Shown here piece by piece: positions 53,333 to 62,021 of a stretch of 64,000 nt of DNA. The DNA is taken from contig NC_008699.1 in the NCBI RefSeq assembly GCF_000015265.1, forward strand, positions 620,001-684,000, read 5' to 3'. The DNA is from Nocardioides sp. JS614 (GTDB lineage: Bacteria > Actinomycetota > Actinomycetes > Propionibacteriales > Nocardioidaceae). Both the position numbers and the translations under genes were made by a program. The notes under the pieces were generated by a model. It ran no database searches. It worked only from the letters and a program-made list of their open reading frames with translations, and was not told the origin of the DNA. The stretch's first letter is position 1; every line of letters starts with the position of its first letter.

Positions 53333-53530
53333 ATGACGAAGCAGCAGGCGGCCGGTAAACAGACGACTTGGGCAACCCCAGCGAGGACCGGATGGTCGGC
53401 AACTCAGTCGGGCTCTCTGAGACCTTGCGAGGATTGCGGCGAAGAGCTTCAGCGCTGCGCTGGATGCTCTGAGTCTCGGTGCCTGACGTGCGAGCCTTAC
53501 CGTTCCGACGACTGCCGTTGGGTCCTGTAG
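53333..53530 (+). CDS. Small Cys-rich (zinc-ribbon-like) protein
   Basis: 65 residues from ATG 53333, seven bases after GGAGGT. Seven cysteines in its second half (CEDCGEELQRCAGC, SRCLTCEPY, DDC) suggest a metal-binding ribbon. No known family. The strong ribosome site and the cysteine pattern argue that it is real. It follows wrbA by 94 bases. Confidence 0.5.
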   Translation: MTKQQAAGKQTTWATPARTGWSATQSGSLRPCEDCGEELQRCAGCSESRCLTCEPYRSDDCRWVL

Positions 53531-54152
53531 AAGACAACCCGACAGGCTCGGGATGTGGTAGGGCGGGTGGACTGCTCGGGGGGCGACGTGCGCACGCGGC
53601 TGGTAGGACGGCTATGACGCGCCTGCGGCGCAAGCGACCAGCGGCGGATCCACGTCTGCCGGAGCCGGATCTGAGGCGATCTCCTCGATGGGCCGCGTCG
53701 GTCGCCCGCGGCTGGCTGGAGCGGTCGCGGCGATCTGCACTGGGGCTCGGCGTGGATCTTCCGAGCGTCGTGGACGCCTAGATTCGCCCATTAGGCGGAC
53801 TAGACGTCGACGACCAACTCGGCATCGCAGACCCCATGCGACGAGGTGGCACGGGGTGCGGCGTAGGGGCCAGTCGGGGCAACCTGCGAGCGGGCATCCT
53901 CAGCACCTTGCGCGAGCCGAACGTGTCGGGCCGGACGCTGAGCGCGACTGCCCCGAGCCAACATTCCCATCGGTGTCTTGCTTCTGAAAGAGCCCTGCTC
54001 ACCCCATGGCCTTGTCGAGATTGTCTAGATCGTCGTGGGCGTCGTGCGTATCGACGTTGGCGGTGGAAACTCGGCAATTGCGGAAAAGTTGAACTGGTCG
54101 GAGCTGGCCGCGTCGTTGCTCGCTCAGCGTGGTGTTCGAGAGCGCTACAGCT
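53531..54152. other. Interval without a recognised gene
   Basis: Open frames exist on both strands, but none has a motif, start context or family likeness that I can defend. It separates the small Cys-rich gene from the PucR gene (convergent ends). Confidence 0.35.
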
Positions 54153-55685
54153 CTATCCGCCGAGTGCTCCCCGCCCGGTAGTGCTGAGAAGTTGGCGGGT
54201 GCGCAGCGCAAGGTACAACTCGGCCTGGACGCCAAAGTCTCGGAGGTCGGCGCCGGTCATCTCTTCGATCTTCTTGAGTCGATAGACCAGAGTCTGCTTG
54301 TGGATGCCAAGTCGGCGTGCCCCCTCCTGCCATGATCGATTGACCTCGAAGTAGACCTGAAGCGAGCCGAGCAGATTGGCTCCGTGTTCCTCGTCGTATT
54401 TGATGATCGGGCCGAGGAGGCGCTGAACCGCCGCTTCGCCTTCTGCCACGGTATTCGGCATGAAGTAGGAACCGTGGGATCCATAAATCGCGCTCTGCAC
54501 AGAGGCTGCGCGAGCGCTCTCAAGTGCCCATTGAGCCTCCCGGAACGCATCCGAGAGGCGGGTGAGCGACGCGACGGGTTGACTAGCCCCCACCGTGGCG
54601 TCAACGAAGTCAAGCTCAAGCCCCGCTAGGAACCGATCGTCGTCGACAACGATCAGGTGGAGTTCTCCCACCGGCAAGTGCAGATGGGGCCACTGGACGT
54701 ACTCCAGCCCTTCCGCAAGCCCGATCGCTCGAGGGTGTGTCGAGTGATCATCGTTTTCCTCCTGCCACAGGGTTACCCGCCAAGGACCGTCGCCGAGCCG
54801 ATGAAGTCGGATCTGACTCGCCGCTGCCTCGGGTGTGATCGTGCCGTCGAGCATCCGGCGAGTGAGATCCGCTCCTCGCGCTCTGATTCGCGATGCCTGA
54901 GCTGCACGTCGCTCGACCTCAAGTTCCACGATCATTGCTGCGTGCTGCGTGAGGAGTAGGTCGGGGACCTCACCTTCGGGCCAGGCGCGCACCACGAGGC
55001 CGGCACTTCCCCGCGTTCCTACTGGTACGAGAAGCGCTGAAACGTGGTCGTCAGCCAGGCGGTTGAAGGCCGGGAGGCGTCCCTTCTCCGACTGTGCCCT
55101 CTTGAGGGCCGCTTCGCGCACCTCTGGCGGTAGCCCGGTCGGAGCAGGTAGGAGGCTGCTGCCCGTCCGAAGTTCGATCACATGCAGGCTGGCGTGAAGC
55201 TCGCCGCCGAGGCGCTCCAGTAGGTCGTCCACCATGGCTCCCTGATGGGTTCGACGCAGGACGTCATAGAGGCGCAGGACCTTGGCTGCCCTCGAATGTG
55301 CACGTCCGCTGCTGGCCTCCGCCACCAAGCGGGCGATCGTGACGAACGGGACGTTGCGCGCCGTCATCAGGATGGGAAAGTCGATCGAGTCCGCTGCGGC
55401 GATGGCCTCGGCGGTTAGTGGGGGGGCAGCGAACCCTTCGCCGAGAGCCAGGCCAACAATGCTTGCGTCCGCGAGCTGCCTGATGAAGTTGACCTGGGCG
55501 GCGGCGTCCGACGGGAAGCTGTAGCCGTCGGTCATCAGGAGATCACCGTTTCCCAGCCAGTTCCAGGGGTCGGCCACCTCACAGGTGTGCGCCCATGTGA
55601 TGGTTCGTTGCATCCCATCTCGCCCCGCAACGATCCGAGTTCGGATGAGCGGGTCCGTGACGAGCGATTCGACCGTCAGGCTCAC
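54153..55685 (-). CDS. PucR-family transcriptional regulator, full-length type
   Basis: 510 residues from GTG 55685. Unlike the two shorter paralogues it has the classical N-terminal PucR domain (VESLVTDPLIRTRIVAGRDG, TWAHTCEVADPWNWLGNGDL). The middle region is GGDEF-like and the HTH_30 lies at the end (SLQVYFEVNRSWQEGARRLG with IHKQTLVYRLKKIEEMTG). The N-domain senses purine-like or heteroaromatic ligands in known members. It lies next to folP and convergent to the wrbA side. A -10-like GATTAT sits six bases upstream of GTG, with no ribosome site. A likely regulator of the folate/C1 or side-chain genes. Confidence 0.93.
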   Translation of the reverse strand: MSLTVESLVTDPLIRTRIVAGRDGMQRTITWAHTCEVADPWNWLGNGDLLMTDGYSFPSDAAAQVNFIRQLADASIVGLALGEGFAAPPLTAEAIAAADSIDFPILMTARNVPFVTIARLVAEASSGRAHSRAAKVLRLYDVLRRTHQGAMVDDLLERLGGELHASLHVIELRTGSSLLPAPTGLPPEVREAALKRAQSEKGRLPAFNRLADDHVSALLVPVGTRGSAGLVVRAWPEGEVPDLLLTQHAAMIVELEVERRAAQASRIRARGADLTRRMLDGTITPEAAASQIRLHRLGDGPWRVTLWQEENDDHSTHPRAIGLAEGLEYVQWPHLHLPVGELHLIVVDDDRFLAGLELDFVDATVGASQPVASLTRLSDAFREAQWALESARAASVQSAIYGSHGSYFMPNTVAEGEAAVQRLLGPIIKYDEEHGANLLGSLQVYFEVNRSWQEGARRLGIHKQTLVYRLKKIEEMTGADLRDFGVQAELYLALRTRQLLSTTGRGALGG

Positions 55686-55691
55686 GCCTTC

Positions 55692-55697
55692 ATAATC
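55692..55697 (-). promoter_or_regulatory. Putative -10 hexamer for leaderless full-length PucR gene
   Basis: GATTAT on the minus strand, six bases before GTG 55685. It is a weaker match than at the other two PucR genes but has the same spacing and also lacks a ribosome site. Confidence 0.35.
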
Positions 55698-55750
55698 ACA
55701 CGCGCGTACACGAGAGAATACCGTTGTTGCTGGGTTGTTACATCGTACGG

Positions 55751-56617
55751 CTAATCACCGACCTCAAGTTCCGATGTAACAGACGAACGAGTCTCTGTTC
55801 CGCCCGACGGCATCTCACCCCGCCACCGCATGCCGACGGCGGCCGCGCGACGGTTAGCAGGGACGTTGTGGACTCTCACGTAGTCAATGCCGAGGAGGGC
55901 GGCGAGCGCCGTCGACGCGGCTGTCAGGTCGTCACGAGTCCCGGGCTCGTCCTCGGGCAGGTCGGCCGTGCCGAGAATTTCACGGAAGAGGCTCTTTCGA
56001 GAGGTCCCAATCATCAGCTCGTAGCCCAGGGCCCGGAGAACAGAGAGATTGGTCAGGAGCTCCCAGTTCTGCGACGCGGTCTTGGCGAAACCAATGCCCG
56101 GATCGACGATCAGGTTGCTGGCTTTCACGCCCGCTTCGAGGGCGGCGTCGACGCGATCAGCGAGCTCATCTCGCACCTCGTGAGCCACGTCCGAGTACAC
56201 TGCTCGCGCAGCCATTTGGTCGCTCGGCGCCCGCCAGTGCGACACGACGAGCGTCGCGCCCGACCGCGCTGCAAGGTCCAGCATGCGATTGTCATACAGC
56301 CCGCCGCTGACGTCGTTGATCATTGTGGCGCCGAGGCTCAAGCACGCGTCGACCACTCCGGCGTCCATGCTGTCGATGCTCACCCGTGCACCGGCGCGCG
56401 TCAGCGCGCGCACCACGGGAGCGACTCGCTCTAGCTCGGTTTGAGCATCGGTAGGAGTCGCGCCCGGGCGAGTCGAACATCCGCCGACATCGACCGCCCA
56501 CGCTCCGTCATCCACCATCTGCAATCCCGCGCCTACAGCTGCGTCAACGCTGGGGTAGAGACCGCCATCGGAGAAGGAGTCGGGCGTCACGTTGACGACG
56601 CCTAGCAGACGGACCAT
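55751..56617 (-). CDS. folP: Dihydropteroate synthase
   Basis: 288 residues from ATG 56617. Signatures are LLGVVNVTPDSFSDGG (residues 4-19), DVGGCSTRPGA (pterin loop), SIDSMDAGVVDACL, MINDVSGG, LIVDPGIGFAKTASQNWELL and GTSRKSLFREILG. It joins pterin pyrophosphate and p-aminobenzoate to make dihydropteroate in folate synthesis. It is the last gene of a folD-etfB-etfA-folP run with 27, 11 and 7 base gaps. Presence of a folate-biosynthesis gene in a degradation island suggests extra tetrahydrofolate is needed to accept the C1 unit from N-methyl oxidation. Confidence 0.95.
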   Translation of the reverse strand: MVRLLGVVNVTPDSFSDGGLYPSVDAAVGAGLQMVDDGAWAVDVGGCSTRPGATPTDAQTELERVAPVVRALTRAGARVSIDSMDAGVVDACLSLGATMINDVSGGLYDNRMLDLAARSGATLVVSHWRAPSDQMAARAVYSDVAHEVRDELADRVDAALEAGVKASNLIVDPGIGFAKTASQNWELLTNLSVLRALGYELMIGTSRKSLFREILGTADLPEDEPGTRDDLTAASTALAALLGIDYVRVHNVPANRRAAAVGMRWRGEMPSGGTETRSSVTSELEVGD

Positions 56618-56624
56618 GTCGCAC

Positions 56625-57590
56625 TCAGCCCTTGCGCTTGGTGACTTCGTCGGTCAGCGCGGGGAGGACCGTGTGCAGGTCGCCCACCACGCCGAAGTCG
56701 ACGAGCTCGAAGATCGGGGCCTCCTCGTCCTTGTTGACCGCGACGATCGTCTTCGAGGTCTGCATACCGGCGCGGTGCTGGATCGCGCCGGAGATGCCGG
56801 TGGCGATGTAGAGCTGCGGCGAGACGGTCTTGCCGGTCTGGCCGATCTGGAAGGTGTGCGGGATCCAGCCGGAGTCGACCGCGGCCCGCGAGGCGCCGAC
56901 GGCACCACCCAGCGCATCCGCGAGGCCTTCGACGGCCTCGAAGCTGCCACCGGTGCCACGACCGCCGGCGACCACGATCGCGGCCTCGGTCAGCTCGGGA
57001 CGCCCGGTCGCCTTCCGCGGCTGGGAGGCCACGATCTGTGCGGCCTTCGCGTCGTCGGACACGGTCGCGGCGAACTCCTCGACGGTCCCGGCACCGGCGG
57101 CCTCCTCCGGCGCGGCGGAGTTCGGCTTGACCGTGATGATCGGGGTGCCCTGGGTGACCTTGGCCTTGGCGGTGTAGTTGCCCGCGAAGACCGACTGGGT
57201 GGTGGTGCCGTCGGCCTCCACGTCGACCGCGTCGGTGATCAGGCCGGACTCGAGCTTGATCGCGAGGCGACCGGCGATCTCCTTGCCCTCCATGGTGGAG
57301 GGGATCAGGATCGCCGCGACGCCCCCACCGGCCTGAGCCTTCTCCGCCAGCTGCTGGAGGGCCTCGGCCTTGGGCGCCACCAGGTAGCCCTTGAGCTGCG
57401 CGTCGTCGACGACGTAGACCTTCTCGGCGCCGTACTTCTTCACCTTCTCGGCCACGTCGGCGCCCTGGGCCGAGCTGCCGATGAAGACCGCCGACGGCTC
57501 GCCGAGCCGCTTGGCGATGGTCAGGAGCTCGTACGTCGGCTTGCGCACCGCGCCGTCGACGTGGTCGATGAGAACGAGAACTTCAGACAT
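56625..57590 (-). CDS. etfA: Electron transfer flavoprotein alpha subunit
   Basis: 321 residues, ATG 57590 after AGGAGC. The N-terminal ETF domain is followed by the FAD-binding C-terminal domain: VVAGGRGTGGSFEAVEGLAD, VDSGWIPHTFQIGQTGKTV, GISGAIQHRAGMQTSKTIVA and VNKDEEAPIFE. It pairs with EtfB to carry electrons from FAD dehydrogenases to the respiratory chain. Codons end in G or C almost throughout, more strongly than in nearby genes, which suggests a housekeeping origin. Confidence 0.96.
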   Translation of the reverse strand: MSEVLVLIDHVDGAVRKPTYELLTIAKRLGEPSAVFIGSSAQGADVAEKVKKYGAEKVYVVDDAQLKGYLVAPKAEALQQLAEKAQAGGGVAAILIPSTMEGKEIAGRLAIKLESGLITDAVDVEADGTTTQSVFAGNYTAKAKVTQGTPIITVKPNSAAPEEAAGAGTVEEFAATVSDDAKAAQIVASQPRKATGRPELTEAAIVVAGGRGTGGSFEAVEGLADALGGAVGASRAAVDSGWIPHTFQIGQTGKTVSPQLYIATGISGAIQHRAGMQTSKTIVAVNKDEEAPIFELVDFGVVGDLHTVLPALTDEVTKRKG

Positions 57591-57601
57591 CGGTCAGCTC
57601 C

Positions 57602-58402
57602 TCAGATGAACTTCTTCGAGGCGAGGAACCCGGCCAGCGCCGTGGCGCCCGAGCCGTCCTCGTCCTTGACGATCTCGCCGGCGGTGCGCGGCGGGCGGGC
57701 CGTGGTCTCGGCGACCTCGGTCCAGGCCACCGACAGGCCGACCTGGCCCGCGTCGACGCCCAGGTCCGCCAGCGACCAGGTCTCCAGCGGCTTCTTCTTC
57801 GCGGCCATGATGCCCTTGAAGGACGGGTAGCGGGCCTCGCCCGACTGGTCGGTGACCGAGAGGACCAGCGGCATCGTGGCGCCGATGACCTCGGTCGCGG
57901 TGTCACCGTCGCGCTTGACGCGCACCTGTGCTCCCTGCGTCTCGATGACCGACGCGAGGGTGACCTGGGGCAGGTCCAGGCGCTCGGCGAGCATCGCCGG
58001 CACCACGCTCATGTCGGCGTCGGTCGAGGACATGCCGCACACGACCAGGTCGACCGGCTTGTCCGCACCCGCCTTCTCGACGGCCTTGGCCAGCACCAGC
58101 GAGGTGGCGGGCGCGTCGGAGCCAGCGACGGCGTCGTCGACGACGTGGATGCCCTGGTCGGCACCCATCTGCAGCGCCTTGCGCACCGCGTCGACGGCCT
58201 TCTCGGGCCCGACGCACAGCGCGGTGACGATGGTGTCATCGCCGCCGGCCTTCTCCTTGAGCTGGAGGGCCTGCTCGACGGCGTACTCGTCGAGCTCCGA
58301 GAGGAGCCCGTCGACGCCGACGCGGTCCAGGGTGTTGTCCGACTCGAACTGCCGATCGGCAGTGGCGTCGGGGACGTACTTCACACAGACGACAATGTTC
58401 AC
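57602..58402 (-). CDS. etfB: Electron transfer flavoprotein beta subunit
   Basis: 266 residues. MNIVVCVKYVPDATADRQFE opens the protein; DEYAVEQALQLKEKAGG and VDLVVCGMSSTDADMSVVPA follow; the family's AMP-site region YPSFKGIMAAKKKPLETWSL is present. It starts 27 bases after folD and is followed by etfA after 11 bases. Its position between folD and folP, opposite mabO, suggests that the MabO-type flavoprotein may deliver electrons to this ETF. Confidence 0.96.
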   Translation of the reverse strand: MNIVVCVKYVPDATADRQFESDNTLDRVGVDGLLSELDEYAVEQALQLKEKAGGDDTIVTALCVGPEKAVDAVRKALQMGADQGIHVVDDAVAGSDAPATSLVLAKAVEKAGADKPVDLVVCGMSSTDADMSVVPAMLAERLDLPQVTLASVIETQGAQVRVKRDGDTATEVIGATMPLVLSVTDQSGEARYPSFKGIMAAKKKPLETWSLADLGVDAGQVGLSVAWTEVAETTARPPRTAGEIVKDEDGSGATALAGFLASKKFI

Positions 58403-58429
58403 GTGCTGGTTTCGCTTTCGGGTGCTTCG

Positions 58430-59320
58430 TCAGGACGCGATCTTGGTGCTGGCTTCTGAAGTGATGCCCGCTGCGCGTTCGGCGAGTTCTACGACGTTCT
58501 TGAGGAGCATGGCGCGAGTCATCGGGCCGACCCCGCCCGCGGCGCGTGTCCACTTCCCTGCGACATTCTCGACACCCGGATCGACGTCTCCAAGAATTCC
58601 TTCAACAGTGCGAGTGATCCCGACCGAGAGAACAGTGGCGCCGGGCTTGATCCAGTACGGCTTGACGAGGTTGGCCACTCCTGCGGCAGCAATCACGACG
58701 TCGGCAACGCGCGTGTGCGCAGCGACATCGATGGTCGCCTCGTTCACCATGGTGACCGTCGCATGCTCGCTCGGTCGCGTGAGCATGAGCCCGAGCGGAC
58801 GACCCACCGTGGTGCCGCACCCGATCACGCAAAACTGAGACCCTGTGATCGGAACGTCGTTGCCGCGCAGCAACTCAAGGATCCCGCGAGGGGTACAGGG
58901 CAGCGTTCCTTCCTGGTTCAGAACGAGACGACCCAGGTTCACTGGGTGCAGACCATCGGCATCCTTTTCGGGATCAATGGCGTTCAGAACGAGGTGCATG
59001 TCGATGTGTGCCGGCAATGGAAGTTGCACGATGAATCCGGAGCAACGCTCGTCTTCGTTCAGACGTCCAACGGCATCCAAGACGCGCTCCTGAGACGCCT
59101 CCGCGGACATGTCAATCCGGAAAGAGTCGATCCCTACTTCCGCACAGTCGCGATGCTTCCCGGCGACGTACGACTGCGAGCCAGCGTCATCGCCGACAAG
59201 GATCGTTCCGAGGCCTGGACGCTGACCAATCGCTTCAAGTGCAGCGACGCGCGTGCGCAGGGAATCTTTGACGTGCTGCGCAGCCAGCTTCCCGTCGATG
59301 ACGGTTGCCTTGCGATCCAC
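58430..59320 (-). CDS. folD: Methylenetetrahydrofolate dehydrogenase/cyclohydrolase
   Basis: 296 residues from GTG 59320, which matches the family N-terminus (ATVIDGKLAAQHVKDSLRTR). Catalytic Lys lies in SYVAGKHRDCAEVGI (usual Y-x-x-x-K). FIVQLPLPAHID, DPEKDADGLHPVNLGRL, PCTPRGILELL, CVIGCGTTVGRPLGLML and GGVGPMTRAMLL are all present. It oxidises 5,10-methylene- to 10-formyl-tetrahydrofolate. It is divergent from mabO-purU across 253 bases. In pAO1 the same three functions are linked to methylaminobutyrate demethylation. Confidence 0.95.
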   Translation of the reverse strand: MDRKATVIDGKLAAQHVKDSLRTRVAALEAIGQRPGLGTILVGDDAGSQSYVAGKHRDCAEVGIDSFRIDMSAEASQERVLDAVGRLNEDERCSGFIVQLPLPAHIDMHLVLNAIDPEKDADGLHPVNLGRLVLNQEGTLPCTPRGILELLRGNDVPITGSQFCVIGCGTTVGRPLGLMLTRPSEHATVTMVNEATIDVAAHTRVADVVIAAAGVANLVKPYWIKPGATVLSVGITRTVEGILGDVDPGVENVAGKWTRAAGGVGPMTRAMLLKNVVELAERAAGITSEASTKIAS

Positions 59321-59573
59321 CAGGTCGCCCTTTCTGTCATCCGCGTGTGCTGTGGCAGATCCCACGCGCACGATGATTGCTATCGACTCGCTGGACGCGG
59401 GAGTGAATAGAACGCGCACGGACCTGCGCCGCGTCGATGACAACCTTGACGTCGTCGGGATGGCCCCGGCCATTGATCGATCGCACAGTTTGGATCACAC
59501 CCTTCTGTCACTAGATGCATAGCGAGGCTCCTCGGGCGCGGGCACTGTTGCTACCTGATCGAGAGGTGGCCTC
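59321..59573. promoter_or_regulatory. Divergent promoter region, folD operon / mabO-purU
   Basis: This 253-base gap between oppositely transcribed C1-metabolism genes must contain both promoters. I did not find a convincing palindrome. A shared regulator such as the nearby PucR protein is possible. Confidence 0.4.
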
Positions 59574-62021
59574 ATGGGAGAGCAGCAACAGCCGGCGCGC
59601 GCGCAGGTCGTCATCGTGGGTGGCGGCATCATTGGGACGAGCACTGCGTATCACCTGGCTTGCCGTGGTTGGACGGACGTTGTACTGCTTGAGCGCAACA
59701 CCCTGACTTCGGGCACGACTTGGCACGCGGCAGGGCTCGTGACCCAGGCGCGAGGGACATGGGGGACCCGCGAAGTCGTTCAGCGAAGTCTCGACGTGTT
59801 CCGCAACCTCGAACACGACACCGGCTTCTCTACCGGTTTCGTAAAGACCGGGACGATGAACCTCGCCACGTCCGCTGACCGGTTCGATGAGATGCGCCAG
59901 CTTGCAAGCGTCGTCCGCGGGAACGGTATCGATGCTGACCTTCTAGACGTCGACCGCACGCTCGAACTCCACCCGCTCCTCAACAGCGATGGTCTCTACG
60001 GCAGCCTCTACTTCCCTGAGGACGGTCGCGGTAGCGCCACCGACACGACGATCGCGCTGGCGCGCGGTGCGACTAGTCGCGGCGTGCGAATCATCGAGAA
60101 CGTCGCTGTCGCCGGCGTCATGACAGCTGGCGACCGTGTTCGCGGAGTGCGTACGACAGCGGGGGACATCGAGGCCGAGTACGTGGTGAACGCGACCGGC
60201 ATGTGGGGCCGCGAGTTCGGGGAGATCGCAGGGGTCGACGTCCCCCTCCAAGCACTGGCCCATTACTACGTTGTAACTGAGGCCATCAAGGACCTGCCAC
60301 GGAACCTCCCAACCATCAAGAGCGGCGACGAGTACTCGTACGTCAAGGACGAGGCAGGCGCACTCATGGTGGGCTTTTTTGAGCCTGGAAGCTACGCATG
60401 GGCGTCGAGGGGCATCCCCGAGAGCGACGGCTACATCCGACTTCCCGAGGACTGGGACCACCTCGGTGACTTCTACGAAAGGATGATGTATCGAGTCCCG
60501 GTCCTCGCCGATGCCGGCATACGCTTGCACTTCTGCGGCCCCGAAAGCTTCACCCCGGACGGCCAGTACCACCTGGGCGAGGCGCCTAACCTGCGCAACT
60601 ATTTCGTAGCTGCCGGCTTCAATTCCGTCGGGTTCCTTTCCGGGCCTGGCGCCGGATCTGTTCTCGCTGACTGGATCGTTGACGGATACAGTCCCGTCGA
60701 CCTCCCAGAGACCGACCTCGGACGGGTCCAAACCCACGAGACCAACCGCAGATTCCTCGAAGAGCGAGTCGTTGAGTCACTTGATATCTCTTACGAGATC
60801 CACTGGCCCTTCCAGCAGCGAGAATCCGCCCGCCAACTACGAGTGAGCCCGTTGTACGAACGAACCGACGCGGCCGGCGCGGTATTCGGAGAGCTCGCCG
60901 GCTGGGAGCGCGCCAACTGGTACGCCCCCGCAGGCGTCGTGCGCCGCTACGAGTACTCCTTCGGACGCCCGAACTGGTTCGAGCACTCGGCGGCCGAGCA
61001 CAACGCCATTCGCGAAGCCGTCGGAATGATCGACACCTCGTCCTTCGGCAAGCTCCTGGTTCAAGGACGCGACGCTGTGAGTGTGCTGAACCGACTCTCG
61101 GTGAACCAGGTCGACGTGCCGATCGGACGCATCGTCTACACCCAGTGGCTCAACGACAACGCGGGCATCGAAGCCGACGTGACCATCACCCGGGTCGGCG
61201 AAACTGAGTTTCTCGTCCTGTCCGGCCCAGCAACCATCAACCGAGACCTCGCTCATCTCCGACGGCACATCGGTGACCAGTTCTGCACCGTCGCCGATGT
61301 CACAGGGACCATGGCCATGCTTGCCGTCATGGGCCCGAATGCCCGTGACCTCCTCGGCCCGCTCACCGATGCAGACTTGTCGACCGAGGCGTTCCCCTTT
61401 GGGACGTCTCGGCAGATCGACCTCGGCTTGACCCACGTCAGGGCTACTCGCGTGACTTACGTGGGCGAACTGGGATGGGAACTCCTGATCCCGTCCGAGA
61501 GTGCAAGGCACATCTGGGACACGATCATGGACGCCGGCGAGCCGCACGGTCTCCGCAACGTCGGTTATCACGCGATGAACTCGTTGCGGCTAGAGAAGGC
61601 CTATCGAAGCTGGGGGCATGACATCTCCGCAGGCGACAACCCGATCCAGGCGGGCCTCTCATTCACTGTCAAGTGGGACAAGTCGTCGGGATTCGTCGGC
61701 CGCGAAGCGCTGGAGAAGGTGAAGAGTGAGGGCGTCGCACGGCGTCTCGTGCAGTTCGTCCTGGAGGATCCGGAACCGCTCCTCTTCCACGACGAACCCA
61801 TCTATCGCTTCGGCGAGTTGGTCGGACGCGTCGCATCCACCCAGTACGGCCACACCCTCGGCGGGGCTGTTGCGCTTGGCTGGGTCGAAGCGTCTGAGGT
61901 TGTACCGCGCACCTGGTTCGAGTCCGAGCCGTACGAGATCGAGGTAGGCGGCCGGCGCGTCCCCGCTCGAGCTTCCTTGAGTCCCATGTATGACCCGAAG
62001 TCCGAAAGGCCCAAGCAGTGA
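59574..62021 (+). CDS. mabO: MabO-like FAD/folate two-domain demethylating flavoprotein
   Basis: 815 residues. The N-terminal DAO domain has FAD motif VVIVGGGIIGTSTAYHLA (12-29). TTWHAAG follows (W50, H51), the Trp-His pair whose His carries covalent FAD in the pAO1 gamma-N-methylaminobutyrate oxidase. The C-terminal half (about 430-810) is GcvT-like: FEHSAAEHNAIREAVGMIDT, GRDAVSVLNRLSVNQVDVPI, TYVGELGWELLIPSES and LRLEKAYRSWGHDIS. It binds tetrahydrofolate to capture formaldehyde as methylene-THF. Dimethylglycine and sarcosine dehydrogenases share this plan. ATG 59574 follows GAGAGG. The GTGA overlap with purU and divergence from folD reproduce the pAO1 mabO setting. Confidence 0.9.
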   Translation: MGEQQQPARAQVVIVGGGIIGTSTAYHLACRGWTDVVLLERNTLTSGTTWHAAGLVTQARGTWGTREVVQRSLDVFRNLEHDTGFSTGFVKTGTMNLATSADRFDEMRQLASVVRGNGIDADLLDVDRTLELHPLLNSDGLYGSLYFPEDGRGSATDTTIALARGATSRGVRIIENVAVAGVMTAGDRVRGVRTTAGDIEAEYVVNATGMWGREFGEIAGVDVPLQALAHYYVVTEAIKDLPRNLPTIKSGDEYSYVKDEAGALMVGFFEPGSYAWASRGIPESDGYIRLPEDWDHLGDFYERMMYRVPVLADAGIRLHFCGPESFTPDGQYHLGEAPNLRNYFVAAGFNSVGFLSGPGAGSVLADWIVDGYSPVDLPETDLGRVQTHETNRRFLEERVVESLDISYEIHWPFQQRESARQLRVSPLYERTDAAGAVFGELAGWERANWYAPAGVVRRYEYSFGRPNWFEHSAAEHNAIREAVGMIDTSSFGKLLVQGRDAVSVLNRLSVNQVDVPIGRIVYTQWLNDNAGIEADVTITRVGETEFLVLSGPATINRDLAHLRRHIGDQFCTVADVTGTMAMLAVMGPNARDLLGPLTDADLSTEAFPFGTSRQIDLGLTHVRATRVTYVGELGWELLIPSESARHIWDTIMDAGEPHGLRNVGYHAMNSLRLEKAYRSWGHDISAGDNPIQAGLSFTVKWDKSSGFVGREALEKVKSEGVARRLVQFVLEDPEPLLFHDEPIYRFGELVGRVASTQYGHTLGGAVALGWVEASEVVPRTWFESEPYEIEVGGRRVPARASLSPMYDPKSERPKQ

